From positions 5,525,001 through 5,589,000 of the forward strand of contig NZ_CP104467.1 of the NCBI RefSeq assembly GCF_025369935.1: a stretch of DNA of 64,000 bases, written 5' to 3'. The notes below the pieces were generated by a model. It ran no database searches. It had not been told where the DNA came from and worked only from the letters and a program-made list of their open reading frames with translations. The position numbers and the translations under genes were made by a program. Within the stretch, counting starts at the first letter, position 1, and every line of letters starts with the position of its first letter. This stretch comes from Paenibacillus andongensis. Lineage in GTDB: Bacteria; Bacillota; Bacilli; Paenibacillales; NBRC-103111. This document shows, piece by piece, positions 51,988 through 61,006 of the stretch.

Positions 51988-53286
51988 CTATTTGGCTGCT
52001 GGTGTTGTTGTCGGCTGCGGCACAGTGCTAGCACTATCTACTTTTTGTCCGTCTTTCAAAGTGTTCTGTCCGGCAGTAACCAATTTCTCACCGTCTTTGA
52101 CCCCTTCAATCACTTCTTGATTTTCCCCGTTAATGCGTCCCAACTTCACTTTCCGTTTCTGATATTGGTCACCTTGCTGAATAAAGACGAACGTATCGGA
52201 CTCTTCACGTATGATGCTTAATGTAGGAATAGCAACCACTTGTTCTTCCGTTTCAGTCGTAAGCTGTACCATGAATCGATTACCAGGCTGCAGCAGATGA
52301 TCACTATTGGGAACTTCCAGCTCTAACGTGTACGTTTTTGTTGCAGCACTCATAATAGGTGCCAAGTAGCTAATTTTAGCTGTTCCTTTTTTATCAGGCG
52401 AATCCGGATTATAGTAAATGAGTTCTTGCTTTCCTTTAACAAGTAGGAAATTCGTTTCCGTAAGCTCGGTTTTGATTTTAATAGGATCAATCTGCTGAAC
52501 TTGCCCAACTTTCCCTGCAGCAGCAGCTACTGTTTGCCCAACCACGACGTTGAAATCCGTTAGAACTCCGTTACCTGGTGCTTTAACTTGATAATTTTCT
52601 AAAGCGCGAGTCGCATCTTCAAGTGATAGGCTTGCGGATTCAGCCTGGGTTTGAATAGAAGAGATAGAATCCGAGTTATCAAAAGCTGAAAGCTTGCTCT
52701 GTGCAGCATCTAGATTCATCTTGGCGTTATCCAGAGCTTGTTTGGATTGATCCACCTGATGCTGAACGGCAATACCTGCGTCGTATTCATTACGAACTTT
52801 GTTGTATTCTTGCTCAGCATTCTGGAATGCCGTTTGCGATCTAGTTACATTGTCCGCCAGATCTTTGCGGTTATTAACTTTATTATCCTTTGCTTGCTGC
52901 AAGGATTCTTGGGCACTTCTTACAGAAAGCTCACTTTTCCTTTTGGCAGATAAGGCATCTTTATTATCAATAACGAAGAGAACTTCACCCTTCTCAACAT
53001 ACTCGCCACGTTTTTTCAATACTTCCGTTACTTCCCCATTGGCTTTCGCTACAACATCAAGCGTTGTTCCTGCCGCTACATCAGCAACCTGTTCGATCGG
53101 ATTGCTAATTTTCTGCTTCTTTATGACATCCGTTTTAATCGCCCTTGGTGCTAACTGTACCGTTGCTGCCCCTTTTGCGCCTGGAGCGGAACAGGCTGAC
53201 GCCAAGACCGCCGCTGCGGTCAATAACACGATCACCCCCATCGAACGGGATTTAAATTTTCGTTTCCGCGAACTGTCGTTAATCAT
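51988..53286 (-). CDS. RND efflux membrane fusion (adaptor) lipoprotein
   Basis: A 432-residue HlyD/AcrA-type adaptor. A lipobox LASAC follows a basic N-terminus (Cys near 33). A biotinyl-lipoyl half-motif is in VVAKANGEVTEVLKKRGEYVEKGEVLF. A coiled-coil hairpin spans ~105-210, and the second lipoyl half is VKAPGNGVLTDFNVVVGQTV. Beta-barrel and membrane-proximal domains follow (~260-415). It begins 12 bp after the RND permease stop, so the order pump-adaptor is reversed relative to many operons. It should dock on the SwrC-like pump at the outer face of the membrane. Confidence 0.92.
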   Translation of the reverse strand: MINDSSRKRKFKSRSMGVIVLLTAAAVLASACSAPGAKGAATVQLAPRAIKTDVIKKQKISNPIEQVADVAAGTTLDVVAKANGEVTEVLKKRGEYVEKGEVLFVIDNKDALSAKRKSELSVRSAQESLQQAKDNKVNNRKDLADNVTRSQTAFQNAEQEYNKVRNEYDAGIAVQHQVDQSKQALDNAKMNLDAAQSKLSAFDNSDSISSIQTQAESASLSLEDATRALENYQVKAPGNGVLTDFNVVVGQTVAAAAGKVGQVQQIDPIKIKTELTETNFLLVKGKQELIYYNPDSPDKKGTAKISYLAPIMSAATKTYTLELEVPNSDHLLQPGNRFMVQLTTETEEQVVAIPTLSIIREESDTFVFIQQGDQYQKRKVKLGRINGENQEVIEGVKDGEKLVTAGQNTLKDGQKVDSASTVPQPTTTPAAK

Positions 53287-53298
53287 CTATGTGCCTCC

Positions 53299-56200
53299 TT
53301 ATACCTCTAACATCGTTTTTTCGTTTACTTTTTTACGATTGAACATACGACCTATCCGGTTCTTTATACTTTCAATCAATTCGTACACAATCGGTACGAC
53401 AACTAGTGTCAATAGCGTAGAGGTAATCAAACCACCGATAACGACGACACCCAACCCTTTACCGATTAATCCGCCTTCACCAGAAATACCGAGCGCAAGA
53501 GGTACCAATGCCATAATGGTAGCTCCGGCGGTCATAATAATAGGACGAAGTCTTACTTTACCCGCTTCAATTAGAGCGTGACGCACCGTGTATCCCTCTT
53601 CGCGCAGCTGTTGTGCACGATCGATTAATACAATCGCATTCGTCACTACGATCCCAATAAGCATGAGGAAACCAATCATTGAGGTTACTGTTAACGGCTC
53701 TCTTGCTATGACAAGTCCGAGAAGACCCCCAATAACAGCGAGCGGTAGAGAGAACAGGATGGCGAAAGGTGCACTTGCGTTACCAAAGGCCAAAACCATA
53801 ATCAAGTAAACCACGAATATCGCAGCAGCCATCGCGACGAACAACTGCATGAAGCTTTCATTCACGTCATCCGAAACACCACTTATTTTTGGTGTCACGC
53901 CTTCAGGCAATTCGATATCTTTCATTGCCGCGCTGATTTTGGCACTCACACCCGTTTTATCAGCTGCATTGATCTTTGCAGTCACTTTCACAAGCTGCTG
54001 CTGTTCCTCACGTGCAAGCGAAGCAGCGCCTTTCGTTTCACTGACCTTAGCTACTTCCTTCAGTAATACCTTTGAACCATTCGATCCGGTCAATGGGATA
54101 TTACCTAGCTTTTCCAGTGTATCTTTGTCCGATTTATCTAACGATACCGTTGTTGTATAAACGATATTATCGAATTTCATATCTCCTAATTTTTGCTTTT
54201 GAATCCAGGCACGTGCGGTATCACGTACAGTCGATGAGCTTAATCCATATGCTCTCGCTTTTTTCTGATCCACAGCAATTTCTACTTCTGTTTTAGCATC
54301 ACTCAGGTTATCCCCAATTTCACTAAGCTCCGTAAATGTATTTAGCTTCTCTTTAACCAATTTGGCCGCTTTCTCTAATTGAAGCTGATCCTCCCCTTGC
54401 AACGTATAGGCAAAATCAGTCGATGAAACACCGAAATCACCTTCCATGGATTTAGGCTGTACTTCGGATCCGCTCGGCAGTTCAGAGAGAATAAAAGCTT
54501 TCATTTGGTCTTTCACTTTATTCGGATCAACCTTATCATTCACTTGGACAAAAATCTGTGAAGCATAAGGCGTCCGTTCGTCATCTTTGCCTGCATAACC
54601 GACTAATGCTTCAACGAATTTGAAAACGGGCTCGCCATTAGAATCTTTCGTATCTAGCAAGACGGTTTCAATCTCTTTCGTTTTCGAATCTGTAGCTTCA
54701 AAAGAAGTCGCATACGGCATTTTGATCTGGAAGTACATTGTTTTCGCAGGCTTCGAGCTAGGCAAGAACGAAACCGATAGGAAAGGTACCGTTGCCGCAA
54801 TTGTGACTACAAGCATAAGTCCTGAAATTAACAATGTTTTGATCCGATTTTTCAAACTCCAGGTCAACACTTTTTCGTAGAATGTTGTTAATTTGGTTGG
54901 CTTTGATTCATCATGGTGACCTTTACCCGGCTTACTGCGAAGAACGAGTAATTTGGCAAGCATCGGAATAACCGTTAAAGCTACAATTAAGGAAGATAGA
55001 AGTGCGCAAGCAATAGTTAAGGCAAAAGGTCTAAAGAACCCTCCAACAACCCCCGTTACCAAAGCAAGCGGAGCAAAAACCCCTACAGTTGCCAGAGTTG
55101 AGGATGTAATAGCCATCGAAACTTGCTTTGTCGCTAAGGCGATAACGGATTCTTTACGTTCCTGCGCTTTTTCCAATGAAGCATATATGTTCTCGATAAC
55201 AACAATGGAATCATCGACTACACGACCTACTGCGATAAAAATACCACCGAGTGTCATTGTATTAAGCGTTAAATTTAACTGCGACATTAATAACAATGTG
55301 ATCAAAATGGAAAGTGGAATCGAGACGAGAACAATGAGTGTCATCCGAATGTTCCGTAGGAAAATGAGAATCATCAAGGAAGCTAGAACTGCCCCTACAA
55401 TACCTTCACGCACAAGTCCTGTAATGGACTCTTTAATTTGATCTGCACTATCATAAGTATTTTTAAAAGTAATGTTAGGTAGTGTGGTTTCCCACTCATG
55501 AATCAGCTTTTCAATGGATCCTGAGAAATCAACCGCATTCGCACTGCCAGCTTTGTACAAAATCATACCAATAGCCGGCTTGCCATCCAATCTACCATTG
55601 AAGTCAGATTCCGTTATCGCCTTTACCTTGGAGACTTGAGCTAGTGTTACGATATCTCCTTTAGGGGTAGTGATTTCGACCTGTTGCAAATCGTACAAGC
55701 TTGATAAATTACCTGTAACACGAGTCATCTTATTGTTGCCGCTAATTTCTACACTGCCGATCGGGCTCTTCGTCGCGGCGGAATTAATCGCATTGCTCAC
55801 TAAAGCCGGTGACAATCCATATACATCAAGCGCAGCAGCATCCAGCTCAATATCGAGTGATGTGCTTCTGGCACCAATAACGTCCATATGGTCAATCCCT
55901 TTAATTCCTTCAAGACCAGGCTTGATTTTATCTTTAAAAGACTTGTCGAGCTCTGTCTGGCTTACCCCGTCCTTCGCATAAGCGACTAAGTAATTTGAAG
56001 GGAAAGATGCCGCACCGAATGTGGAGGCTTTTGGCGCACCTGCCGTTGCTGGAAGAGAAACTTCAGCCAGCATGTCTTGAACAGCCTGCTTTTTCTTATC
56101 AATATCTACATTTTGTTTGAACATAATGATAATCATAGAGAAATTATCACTCGAAGTTGAAGTCATCGAATCCAGATCTTCAATGTTCGCTAGCTTTTCT

Positions 56201-56403
56201 TCAATAGGAGCCGTAATTTCATCCATGACATCCTTGGGCGCTCCTGTATAGGTAGTTGTTACAGCAACTACTGGAAAAGAAACGTTTGGCATGTTCTCTA
56301 CTTTAAGCTGCGTGGATGAATAAAATCCGCCTACAAAAAGCATGATCATGATAATGAATAATGCCGAGACATTCATCATGGAAAACTGTGTTAATCGATT
56401 CAT
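53299..56403 (-). CDS. RND-family efflux permease (AcrB/SwrC type)
   Basis: A 1034-residue HAE-type RND transporter with the usual duplicated 6+6 helix layout and two large extracytoplasmic loops. It starts with FSMMNVSALFIIMIMLFVGGFY, and ENMPNVSFPVVAVTTTYTGAPKDVMD is the classic porter-domain opening. The proton-relay Asp pair is in GGIFIAVGRVVDDSIVVIENIYA (helix 4). A repeat of the helix pattern lies near 870-1010. B. subtilis SwrC (YerP), a surfactin/fatty-acid exporter, is the nearest known type. It is first in a three-gene operon whose promoter carries an OmpR-type direct repeat. Confidence 0.94.
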   Translation of the reverse strand: MNRLTQFSMMNVSALFIIMIMLFVGGFYSSTQLKVENMPNVSFPVVAVTTTYTGAPKDVMDEITAPIEEKLANIEDLDSMTSTSSDNFSMIIIMFKQNVDIDKKKQAVQDMLAEVSLPATAGAPKASTFGAASFPSNYLVAYAKDGVSQTELDKSFKDKIKPGLEGIKGIDHMDVIGARSTSLDIELDAAALDVYGLSPALVSNAINSAATKSPIGSVEISGNNKMTRVTGNLSSLYDLQQVEITTPKGDIVTLAQVSKVKAITESDFNGRLDGKPAIGMILYKAGSANAVDFSGSIEKLIHEWETTLPNITFKNTYDSADQIKESITGLVREGIVGAVLASLMILIFLRNIRMTLIVLVSIPLSILITLLLMSQLNLTLNTMTLGGIFIAVGRVVDDSIVVIENIYASLEKAQERKESVIALATKQVSMAITSSTLATVGVFAPLALVTGVVGGFFRPFALTIACALLSSLIVALTVIPMLAKLLVLRSKPGKGHHDESKPTKLTTFYEKVLTWSLKNRIKTLLISGLMLVVTIAATVPFLSVSFLPSSKPAKTMYFQIKMPYATSFEATDSKTKEIETVLLDTKDSNGEPVFKFVEALVGYAGKDDERTPYASQIFVQVNDKVDPNKVKDQMKAFILSELPSGSEVQPKSMEGDFGVSSTDFAYTLQGEDQLQLEKAAKLVKEKLNTFTELSEIGDNLSDAKTEVEIAVDQKKARAYGLSSSTVRDTARAWIQKQKLGDMKFDNIVYTTTVSLDKSDKDTLEKLGNIPLTGSNGSKVLLKEVAKVSETKGAASLAREEQQQLVKVTAKINAADKTGVSAKISAAMKDIELPEGVTPKISGVSDDVNESFMQLFVAMAAAIFVVYLIMVLAFGNASAPFAILFSLPLAVIGGLLGLVIAREPLTVTSMIGFLMLIGIVVTNAIVLIDRAQQLREEGYTVRHALIEAGKVRLRPIIMTAGATIMALVPLALGISGEGGLIGKGLGVVVIGGLITSTLLTLVVVPIVYELIESIKNRIGRMFNRKKVNEKTMLEV

Positions 56404-56449
56404 TCCTGTACTCCCTTCATGACAAGCATAAACTTAATCTCATCAAATG

Positions 56450-56493
56450 TTTATACGCTAACCATACAGGTTCAATATGAACCCAATATGAAC
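56450..56493 (-). promoter_or_regulatory. RND operon promoter with OmpR-type direct repeat
   Basis: The perfect 10 bp repeat CAATATGAAC occurs at 56473-56482 and 56484-56493 (+ strand), 11 bp apart, one helical turn. A -10 TATAAA lies at 56455-56450, exactly 17 bp from the nearer repeat, which therefore replaces the -35. This is the signature of activation by a phosphorylated OmpR/PhoB-type regulator. Confidence 0.7.
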
Positions 56494-56494
56494 A

Positions 56495-56553
56495 AATAAA
56501 AAAAGAAGGTCACCAATATGGCCGCGGAAAGCACGGGCATCAATTGGTGACCT
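56495..56553 (-). terminator. Terminator of the collagen-like protein gene
   Basis: A perfect 11 bp stem AGGTCACCAAT / ATTGGTGACCT with a 25 nt loop. On the - strand it is followed by TCTTTTTTTT. It abuts the RND operator. Confidence 0.85.
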
Positions 56554-56624
56554 AACTATAATAATGAAGACGTTTACTTATTATCCTAATTAACACAGAA
56601 ACAATAACCTATCAGAATCGGCAA

Positions 56625-57209
56625 TTATGCTAACTTTTCAATTACAATAGATGCGCTTACTACAGGTGTGCCTCCACCAATAGCGTTTTGCAATACCAAA
56701 TTCCCCGTATTATCAATCCGATTCAGAGTCAATGTACCTCCTGCCGTTAATTGAGCAACGACCTGACCTTGGTAAGGTTGGTTTCCTGCGTTTGTGCCAT
56801 AATTGCTGCAAGGTACCAAGTTAGCTGGAGTAGGACCAGCTGGATCAAAAAACAAGCCAAACGCATTATTACCTTGTGTTGGGAACACTTCCCAACTTAT
56901 ATTATAAGTGCCAGTCTCAAGGATGTTGATCGTTTGCGGAGCTGTGAATGAAATGGCCGTACCGTTGATAAGAGAATCATTGAAAGAGACGGCTCCGCCT
57001 TGCCCACCGGGGACTGATGCAGCAGCAATGTTTTGTTCCACTGTGCTGCAAAGGAAAGCAAATGAAGAAATCCCACCAGCTGGACCTTGCGGTCCTTGTG
57101 GTCCTTGTGGTCCTTGCGGCCCTTGTGGTCCTTGTGGTCCTTGTGGTCCTTGTGGTCCTTGCGGTCCTTGCGGTCCTGGAGGTCCTGGAGGACCCGGTAT
57201 TCTACCCAT
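56625..57209 (-). CDS. Collagen-like spore-surface protein with BclA-like C-terminal domain
   Basis: A 194-residue protein. After MGRI comes a collagen region of about 14 G-P-Q/G-P-P triplets (residues ~5-45). The ~140-residue beta domain ([41 protein letters not shown], ending [10 protein letters not shown]) resembles the trimeric C1q/TNF-like BclA head of exosporium filaments. I use the ATG at 57209, 9 nt after AAGGAG; a TTG at 57215 is also in frame. The BclA exosporium-targeting N-terminal motif is absent. It is divergent from a YheC/D coat protein gene, supporting a spore-envelope role. Confidence 0.88.
   Translation of the reverse strand: MGRIPGPPGPPGPQGPQGPQGPQGPQGPQGPQGPQGPQGPQGPAGGISSFAFLCSTVEQNIAAASVPGGQGGAVSFNDSLINGTAISFTAPQTINILETGTYNISWEVFPTQGNNAFGLFFDPAGPTPANLVPCSNYGTNAGNQPYQGQVVAQLTAGGTLTLNRIDNTGNLVLQNAIGGGTPVVSASIVIEKLA
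57085..57190 (-). repeat. Collagen Gly-Pro-Gln 9 bp repeats
   Basis: Tandem 9 bp units (GGTCCTTGT or GGTCCTTGC on the + strand), about ten near-identical copies, encode Gly-Pro-Gln triplets, with a few Gly-Pro-Pro at the N-terminal end. In-frame length variation is expected. Confidence 0.9.
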
Positions 57210-57333
57210 ATACAATCACTCCTTATTTGATTTCAAAATCAAGTTATTCACCCAACAGCATTTTGGCTGGGCTAATTTACCCCAAAGGCTAATTATTTTT
57301 CTAAAACACAGCAAATACACATTTTCTGTTCAA

Positions 57334-57359
57334 TTGTATTCTTGTCCATGCATTTCCAA
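57334..57359. promoter_or_regulatory. Motif shared with the SHAEG-repeat gene upstream region
   Basis: TTGTATTCTTGTCCATGC plus ATTTCCAA matches 23 of 26 bases at 15391-15416. It lies 125 bp before the collagen-like gene (- strand) and 54 bp before the YheC/D gene (+ strand). On the - strand it includes AATACAAT, one base from the sigma-E -10 consensus. Confidence 0.4.
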
Positions 57360-57412
57360 TTTTCCAACATATTCTGTATACGACTTTCTTTACAGTAATA
57401 AGGAGGTAAAAG

Positions 57413-58444
57413 ATGGACAAAGGAAGAGGTTTAGTCGGTATCATGGTTGCTAACCACTCTGAAAGAAAGTATGCCTTGCAAAAATATCTGAATTGCAATA
57501 CGACCTCCATGAAATTATTCTGTTTTACTCCTTCTGATATTGACTGGAAACGAAATAGGATTACCGGCCTTCATCGTATAAACCGAAAATGGGTGCTGAG
57601 AAAGTTTTCTTTCCCCGAAGTTGTGTACAACCGTTGTTACCAAATCAATCATCAGATTATCGAACGCTTAGTTGCCAAACTCGGCAGTAATAAATGCTTC
57701 AATCATATCAACCAATTTAATAAACATGAGATTCACATTCATTTAAGCCAATGGCTCGCACAATATTTACCGGAAACAATTCTTTACGATAAGGAGAATG
57801 TTTTGCGTTTACTAGATACTCATAAGGTTCTATACATTAAACCTTGTTACGGAAATAAAGGAAACAGTGTGTATCGTGTGGAGGTGAAAGATTCACAGGA
57901 GATTCACATCGGTGAGCATCATTTTACACCTAAAATCGTAGCAGGAGATTCTCTACAATTCCAAGAGAGTATCGATAAGCTAGTACGTTCCACTCCTTAC
58001 ATCATTCAAAAAGGGATCGATATTCAACCACTGAATGAACAAGTTTTCGATATTCGAGTACTTGCACAAAAGAATAAGCGGGGTCAATGGTCTGCAACGA
58101 ACGTTGTTAGTCGATTAGCTCATAAAGGATGTTTTAACACAAGCATGTGTGAAAAGGTTTGTTTATCCGAAAAAGCACTTGAACAATTGTATCCTCCCGA
58201 TAAAGTTAAGGCTATTATTCAATCGGTTTACAATATTAGTTTAAGAGCCGCGGAAATCATAGAGATGGGCACAAACTATCATTTAGGTGAACTAAGCGTT
58301 GATCTTGCGTTGGACAGCGCCGGACTTCTTTGGATCATAGAAGTGAATGGAAAACCACAAAAAGACCTGTATGATGAGTTAGACAAGCGTGATAGCGTAT
58401 ATAAACGCCCGCTAGAATATGCTCGCTATCTACGTAATAAATGA
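57413..58444 (+). CDS. YheC/YheD-family endospore coat-associated ATP-grasp protein
   Basis: A 343-residue ATP-grasp-type protein. [11 protein letters not shown] and a following [18 protein letters not shown] segment form the usual N-terminal domain. From ~125 the ATP-grasp fold shows [19 protein letters not shown] (ATP-binding lysine), [23 protein letters not shown] and a terminal metal-binding [25 protein letters not shown]. YheC/D proteins are spore-coat-associated; their ligase substrate is not known. AAGGAGG lies 8 nt before the ATG. It is divergent from the collagen-like gene, so the two may be sporulation co-expressed. Confidence 0.9.
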   Translation: MDKGRGLVGIMVANHSERKYALQKYLNCNTTSMKLFCFTPSDIDWKRNRITGLHRINRKWVLRKFSFPEVVYNRCYQINHQIIERLVAKLGSNKCFNHINQFNKHEIHIHLSQWLAQYLPETILYDKENVLRLLDTHKVLYIKPCYGNKGNSVYRVEVKDSQEIHIGEHHFTPKIVAGDSLQFQESIDKLVRSTPYIIQKGIDIQPLNEQVFDIRVLAQKNKRGQWSATNVVSRLAHKGCFNTSMCEKVCLSEKALEQLYPPDKVKAIIQSVYNISLRAAEIIEMGTNYHLGELSVDLALDSAGLLWIIEVNGKPQKDLYDELDKRDSVYKRPLEYARYLRNK

Positions 58445-58451
58445 AATAAAA

Positions 58452-58476
58452 AATAAGCGCGGATGACGCGCTTATT
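58452..58476 (+). terminator. Terminator of the YheC/D gene
   Basis: A perfect 10 bp stem AATAAGCGCG / CGCGCTTATT, 5 nt loop, starting 7 bp after the stop. It lacks a long T-run. Confidence 0.7.
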
Positions 58477-58538
58477 CAGTCCGAACAAATCAAACCAATA
58501 AACTTCACTATCTGCCGATCAGCCTCGATCTGCCTCGA

Positions 58539-58669
58539 CCTGCAAAAAGTACATCTTATTTTAAAGGATTTACCGTTTTCAAGGCGCTCACCTGTAAAAC
58601 CTGCATCTCATTTGCTCGAAAAGCGCCAATAGCGAATAAAATGTTCGATTTAGATGTATCTTTTGCAGG
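58539..58669. repeat. 131 bp inverted-repeat element with nested stems
   Basis: The outer arms CCTGCAAAAAGTACATCT (58539-58556) and AGATGTATCTTTTGCAGG (58652-58669) match 16 of 18 bases. A nested GGCGCT (58583-58588) / AGCGCC (58622-58627) and a related direct copy CCTGTAAAACCTGCATCT (58591-58608) lie inside. No ORF is present, and it may be a small non-autonomous repeat element. The rest of the intergenic stretch to 58876 shows nothing else. Confidence 0.5.
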
Positions 58670-58876
58670 TCATCCCCGATCATTCTACTTATTGAATGCT
58701 TTATCATGTATAAAATGCAGGTTGTTCATCCGCTGACAGAGGGTAGTTGCTTGCGGAAACATTGACTTCTTCTTTTTGCTTTTTTCCTTCTTTGCTTCCC
58801 GGCTAAATTCTTATAAATAAGGGTTAACTTTTACCTTCAACCAAAACCCAAAACATATAAATTCTAAAGTTAAAAA

Positions 58877-58902
58877 AGGACAGCATATACGCATGCTGTC
58901 CT
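58877..58902 (-). terminator. Terminator of the HAMP kinase gene
   Basis: A perfect 10 bp stem AGGACAGCAT / ATGCTGTCCT, then TTTTTT on the - strand, just after the stop. Confidence 0.92.
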
Positions 58903-58903
58903 C

Positions 58904-60304
58904 TTACTTTTTAGGGGGATATATCTGAATCGGAATCGTTACAATAACTAACGTACCTTTCCCAATCTCGCTCTGCAATTCAATCGTCCCGTGGTGATTT
59001 TCAACAATTTTCCTTACAATCGCAAGTCCCAATCCACTTCCGTCGGTTTCCCGCTGTCTAGATGCATCTACTTTATAAAATCGTTCAAATACCCGTTCTT
59101 GGTCAGAAGCTACTATTCCCATCCCACTGTCTTGAATTCGTATACGAACCCGGTCATTGAGAGGTTCCAACTGAATATGTATCGTCCCATGTGAGGGTGT
59201 GAACTTGATAGCATTACCTAGGAGATTCATCCATACTTGACTTAGCTGGTCTGCATCCGCACTAATTTTCACTCGAGGAAGATCCAAGTCAAGCACCAAT
59301 TGCTTGCGGGACCACTGCGGTTCATAGAACACAACAATTCTGCGAAGTTGCTCATCCAAATCGTATGTGGCTGGGTGAAACGGATGATGCTCCGATTCCA
59401 AAGAGGCCAGCTTCAATAAATTTTCACTGAGGCGAGATAATCGCTCACTCTCACGTTCAATGATTTCCAAGTAGCGTCCGCGCTCTGCCTCATCAATTTC
59501 TGAACCTCGTAAAGCTTTGGAAAACCCGCGAATCGACGTAAGCGGGGACTGAATCTCATGGGAAACATTCGAGACAAAGTCTTGCCTCATCTGTTCCAAC
59601 TGTTTCAGTTCACCCGCCATATGGTTAAAGCTTTGAGCTAGCTGCCCCAGTTCATCCTTTTGCTTCACAGACACATGAACATTGAAATTCCCTCTAGCTA
59701 ATCGTTCCGTAGCAAGCGTCAGCTTCTTTAATGGATTTACCAGATAGCGTGAAGCGATAAGAATGAGTAAACTACCAACAATAAGTACGATCAGGAGTAC
59801 GGTAATGACAGCTGTTTGCACTTGGCGACGGGCCACATCGGAGAAATTCGGATGAATGAATAGGGCAAAAGTTTTACCATCAACTTGAAGAGGAAGTCCA
59901 ACCTTAATCCGATTGAATGGATCTTTGGGCATCCCATAGTCTAGGCTTTTATAAATGCTGCCCTGCAGAACATAAGCCACTTCCGATGCTTCAATAAGAG
60001 GATTCCCTTTTTTATCTATAGAGATTGCCGTCGCTGGCTCACCATTTTCGTAAAATAAAGTCAAGACGTAGTTATTATTTAATCGGTTGCTTCCTGCCAC
60101 AAAAGAATCAAGATTCTTCGGCTGAATGTCTTCACTCAACGTGACTAGTTGCCGGCCTATCGCGAGCATTTCTGCTTGAAATTCCGTTGTAATCAGATTT
60201 CTGAAAAAGACCGTTGCCAGTGGAAAGGCGACTGATACACTAACTACAACTATGGCCAGAAATGTCAGCACAACGCGCAGATAGAGCGACTTTATCTTAA
60301 ACAT
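58904..60304 (-). CDS. HAMP-domain sensor histidine kinase (OmpR partner)
   Basis: A 466-residue two-helix membrane sensor. TM1 is at ~8-30, an extracytoplasmic sensor at ~31-160 and TM2 at ~163-185. HAMP spans ~186-240 (NPLKKLTLATERLARGNFNV). The HisKA H-box is FVSNVSHEIQSPLTSIRGFSKAL (His near 253). HATPase_c carries LLGNAIKFTP, DSGMGI and GSGLGLAIVRKI. Its 5' end overlaps the regulator gene by 13 bp, so the two are one operon and a cognate pair. The signal is unknown; the RND operon promoter 3.5 kb away has a site that an OmpR-type partner would fit. Confidence 0.93.
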   Translation of the reverse strand: MFKIKSLYLRVVLTFLAIVVVSVSVAFPLATVFFRNLITTEFQAEMLAIGRQLVTLSEDIQPKNLDSFVAGSNRLNNNYVLTLFYENGEPATAISIDKKGNPLIEASEVAYVLQGSIYKSLDYGMPKDPFNRIKVGLPLQVDGKTFALFIHPNFSDVARRQVQTAVITVLLIVLIVGSLLILIASRYLVNPLKKLTLATERLARGNFNVHVSVKQKDELGQLAQSFNHMAGELKQLEQMRQDFVSNVSHEIQSPLTSIRGFSKALRGSEIDEAERGRYLEIIERESERLSRLSENLLKLASLESEHHPFHPATYDLDEQLRRIVVFYEPQWSRKQLVLDLDLPRVKISADADQLSQVWMNLLGNAIKFTPSHGTIHIQLEPLNDRVRIRIQDSGMGIVASDQERVFERFYKVDASRQRETDGSGLGLAIVRKIVENHHGTIELQSEIGKGTLVIVTIPIQIYPPKK

Positions 60305-60978
60305 GCATTCACCTCGAGCCTGTACCCAAGTCCGCGTATCGTCGTAATACGAAACTCCTCCGTCAGTGGTTCGAACCGCTCACGCAAACGTTTTATATGC
60401 ACATCAACCGTTCGGTCATCGCCCTCATAATCGATCCCCCAGATCTGCTCAATGAGCTGAGTCCGGGTGAAGATTTGTGCTGGATAACTGGCAAGCTTAT
60501 AGAGGAGCTCGAACTCTTTTAAAGGAAGCGCCAATCGTTGATCCTGCAATCGGACTTCAAATGCGGTACGATCAATCATCACATTACCGAGTGCGATTGT
60601 CTGTGAGGCGTTGATTTTATAACGTTTAAGCAAAGCTTTTACACGCATCACCAACTCCACGGGGTCAAAAGGCTTCACAAGATAGTCGTCCGTACCAAGC
60701 TGAAAACCTTTCACCTTGTGAACGGATTCGCTTTTGGCTGTCACCATAAGGAGGGGCAGATCTGCATATTGCGCCCTTAATTCGCGACAAAGTTCCCAAC
60801 CGTCCATCAAAGGCATCATGACATCCAATACGACTAAATCCGCCGGTGTTGTTTCAAGCATACTGAGCGCTTCTTGTCCATTGCTAGCCTGCATGACTGT
60901 TAAGCCTTCTCCGGCCAAATAAACGCGAATCAGCTCTCTGATATCTGCGTCATCATCCACCACCATGATTCTGGTCAC
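60292..60978 (-). CDS. OmpR/PhoB-family response regulator
   Basis: A 228-residue regulator. The receiver has MVVDDDADIRELI, LVVLDVMMPLMDGWEL (Asp near 52), MVTAKS and LVKPFDP. The winged-helix DNA-binding domain (~130-225) ends with VDVHIKRLRERFEP and IRGLGYRLE. It is first in an operon with the HAMP kinase. A candidate target is the 10 bp direct repeat upstream of the RND genes. The start 28 bp after queC leaves little room for a private promoter, so read-through from the que operon is possible. Confidence 0.94.
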   Translation of the reverse strand: MTRIMVVDDDADIRELIRVYLAGEGLTVMQASNGQEALSMLETTPADLVVLDVMMPLMDGWELCRELRAQYADLPLLMVTAKSESVHKVKGFQLGTDDYLVKPFDPVELVMRVKALLKRYKINASQTIALGNVMIDRTAFEVRLQDQRLALPLKEFELLYKLASYPAQIFTRTQLIEQIWGIDYEGDDRTVDVHIKRLRERFEPLTEEFRITTIRGLGYRLEVNACLR

Positions 60979-61006
60979 GAAACGCTCCGCCTTTCTTGCG
61001 GGAAAC

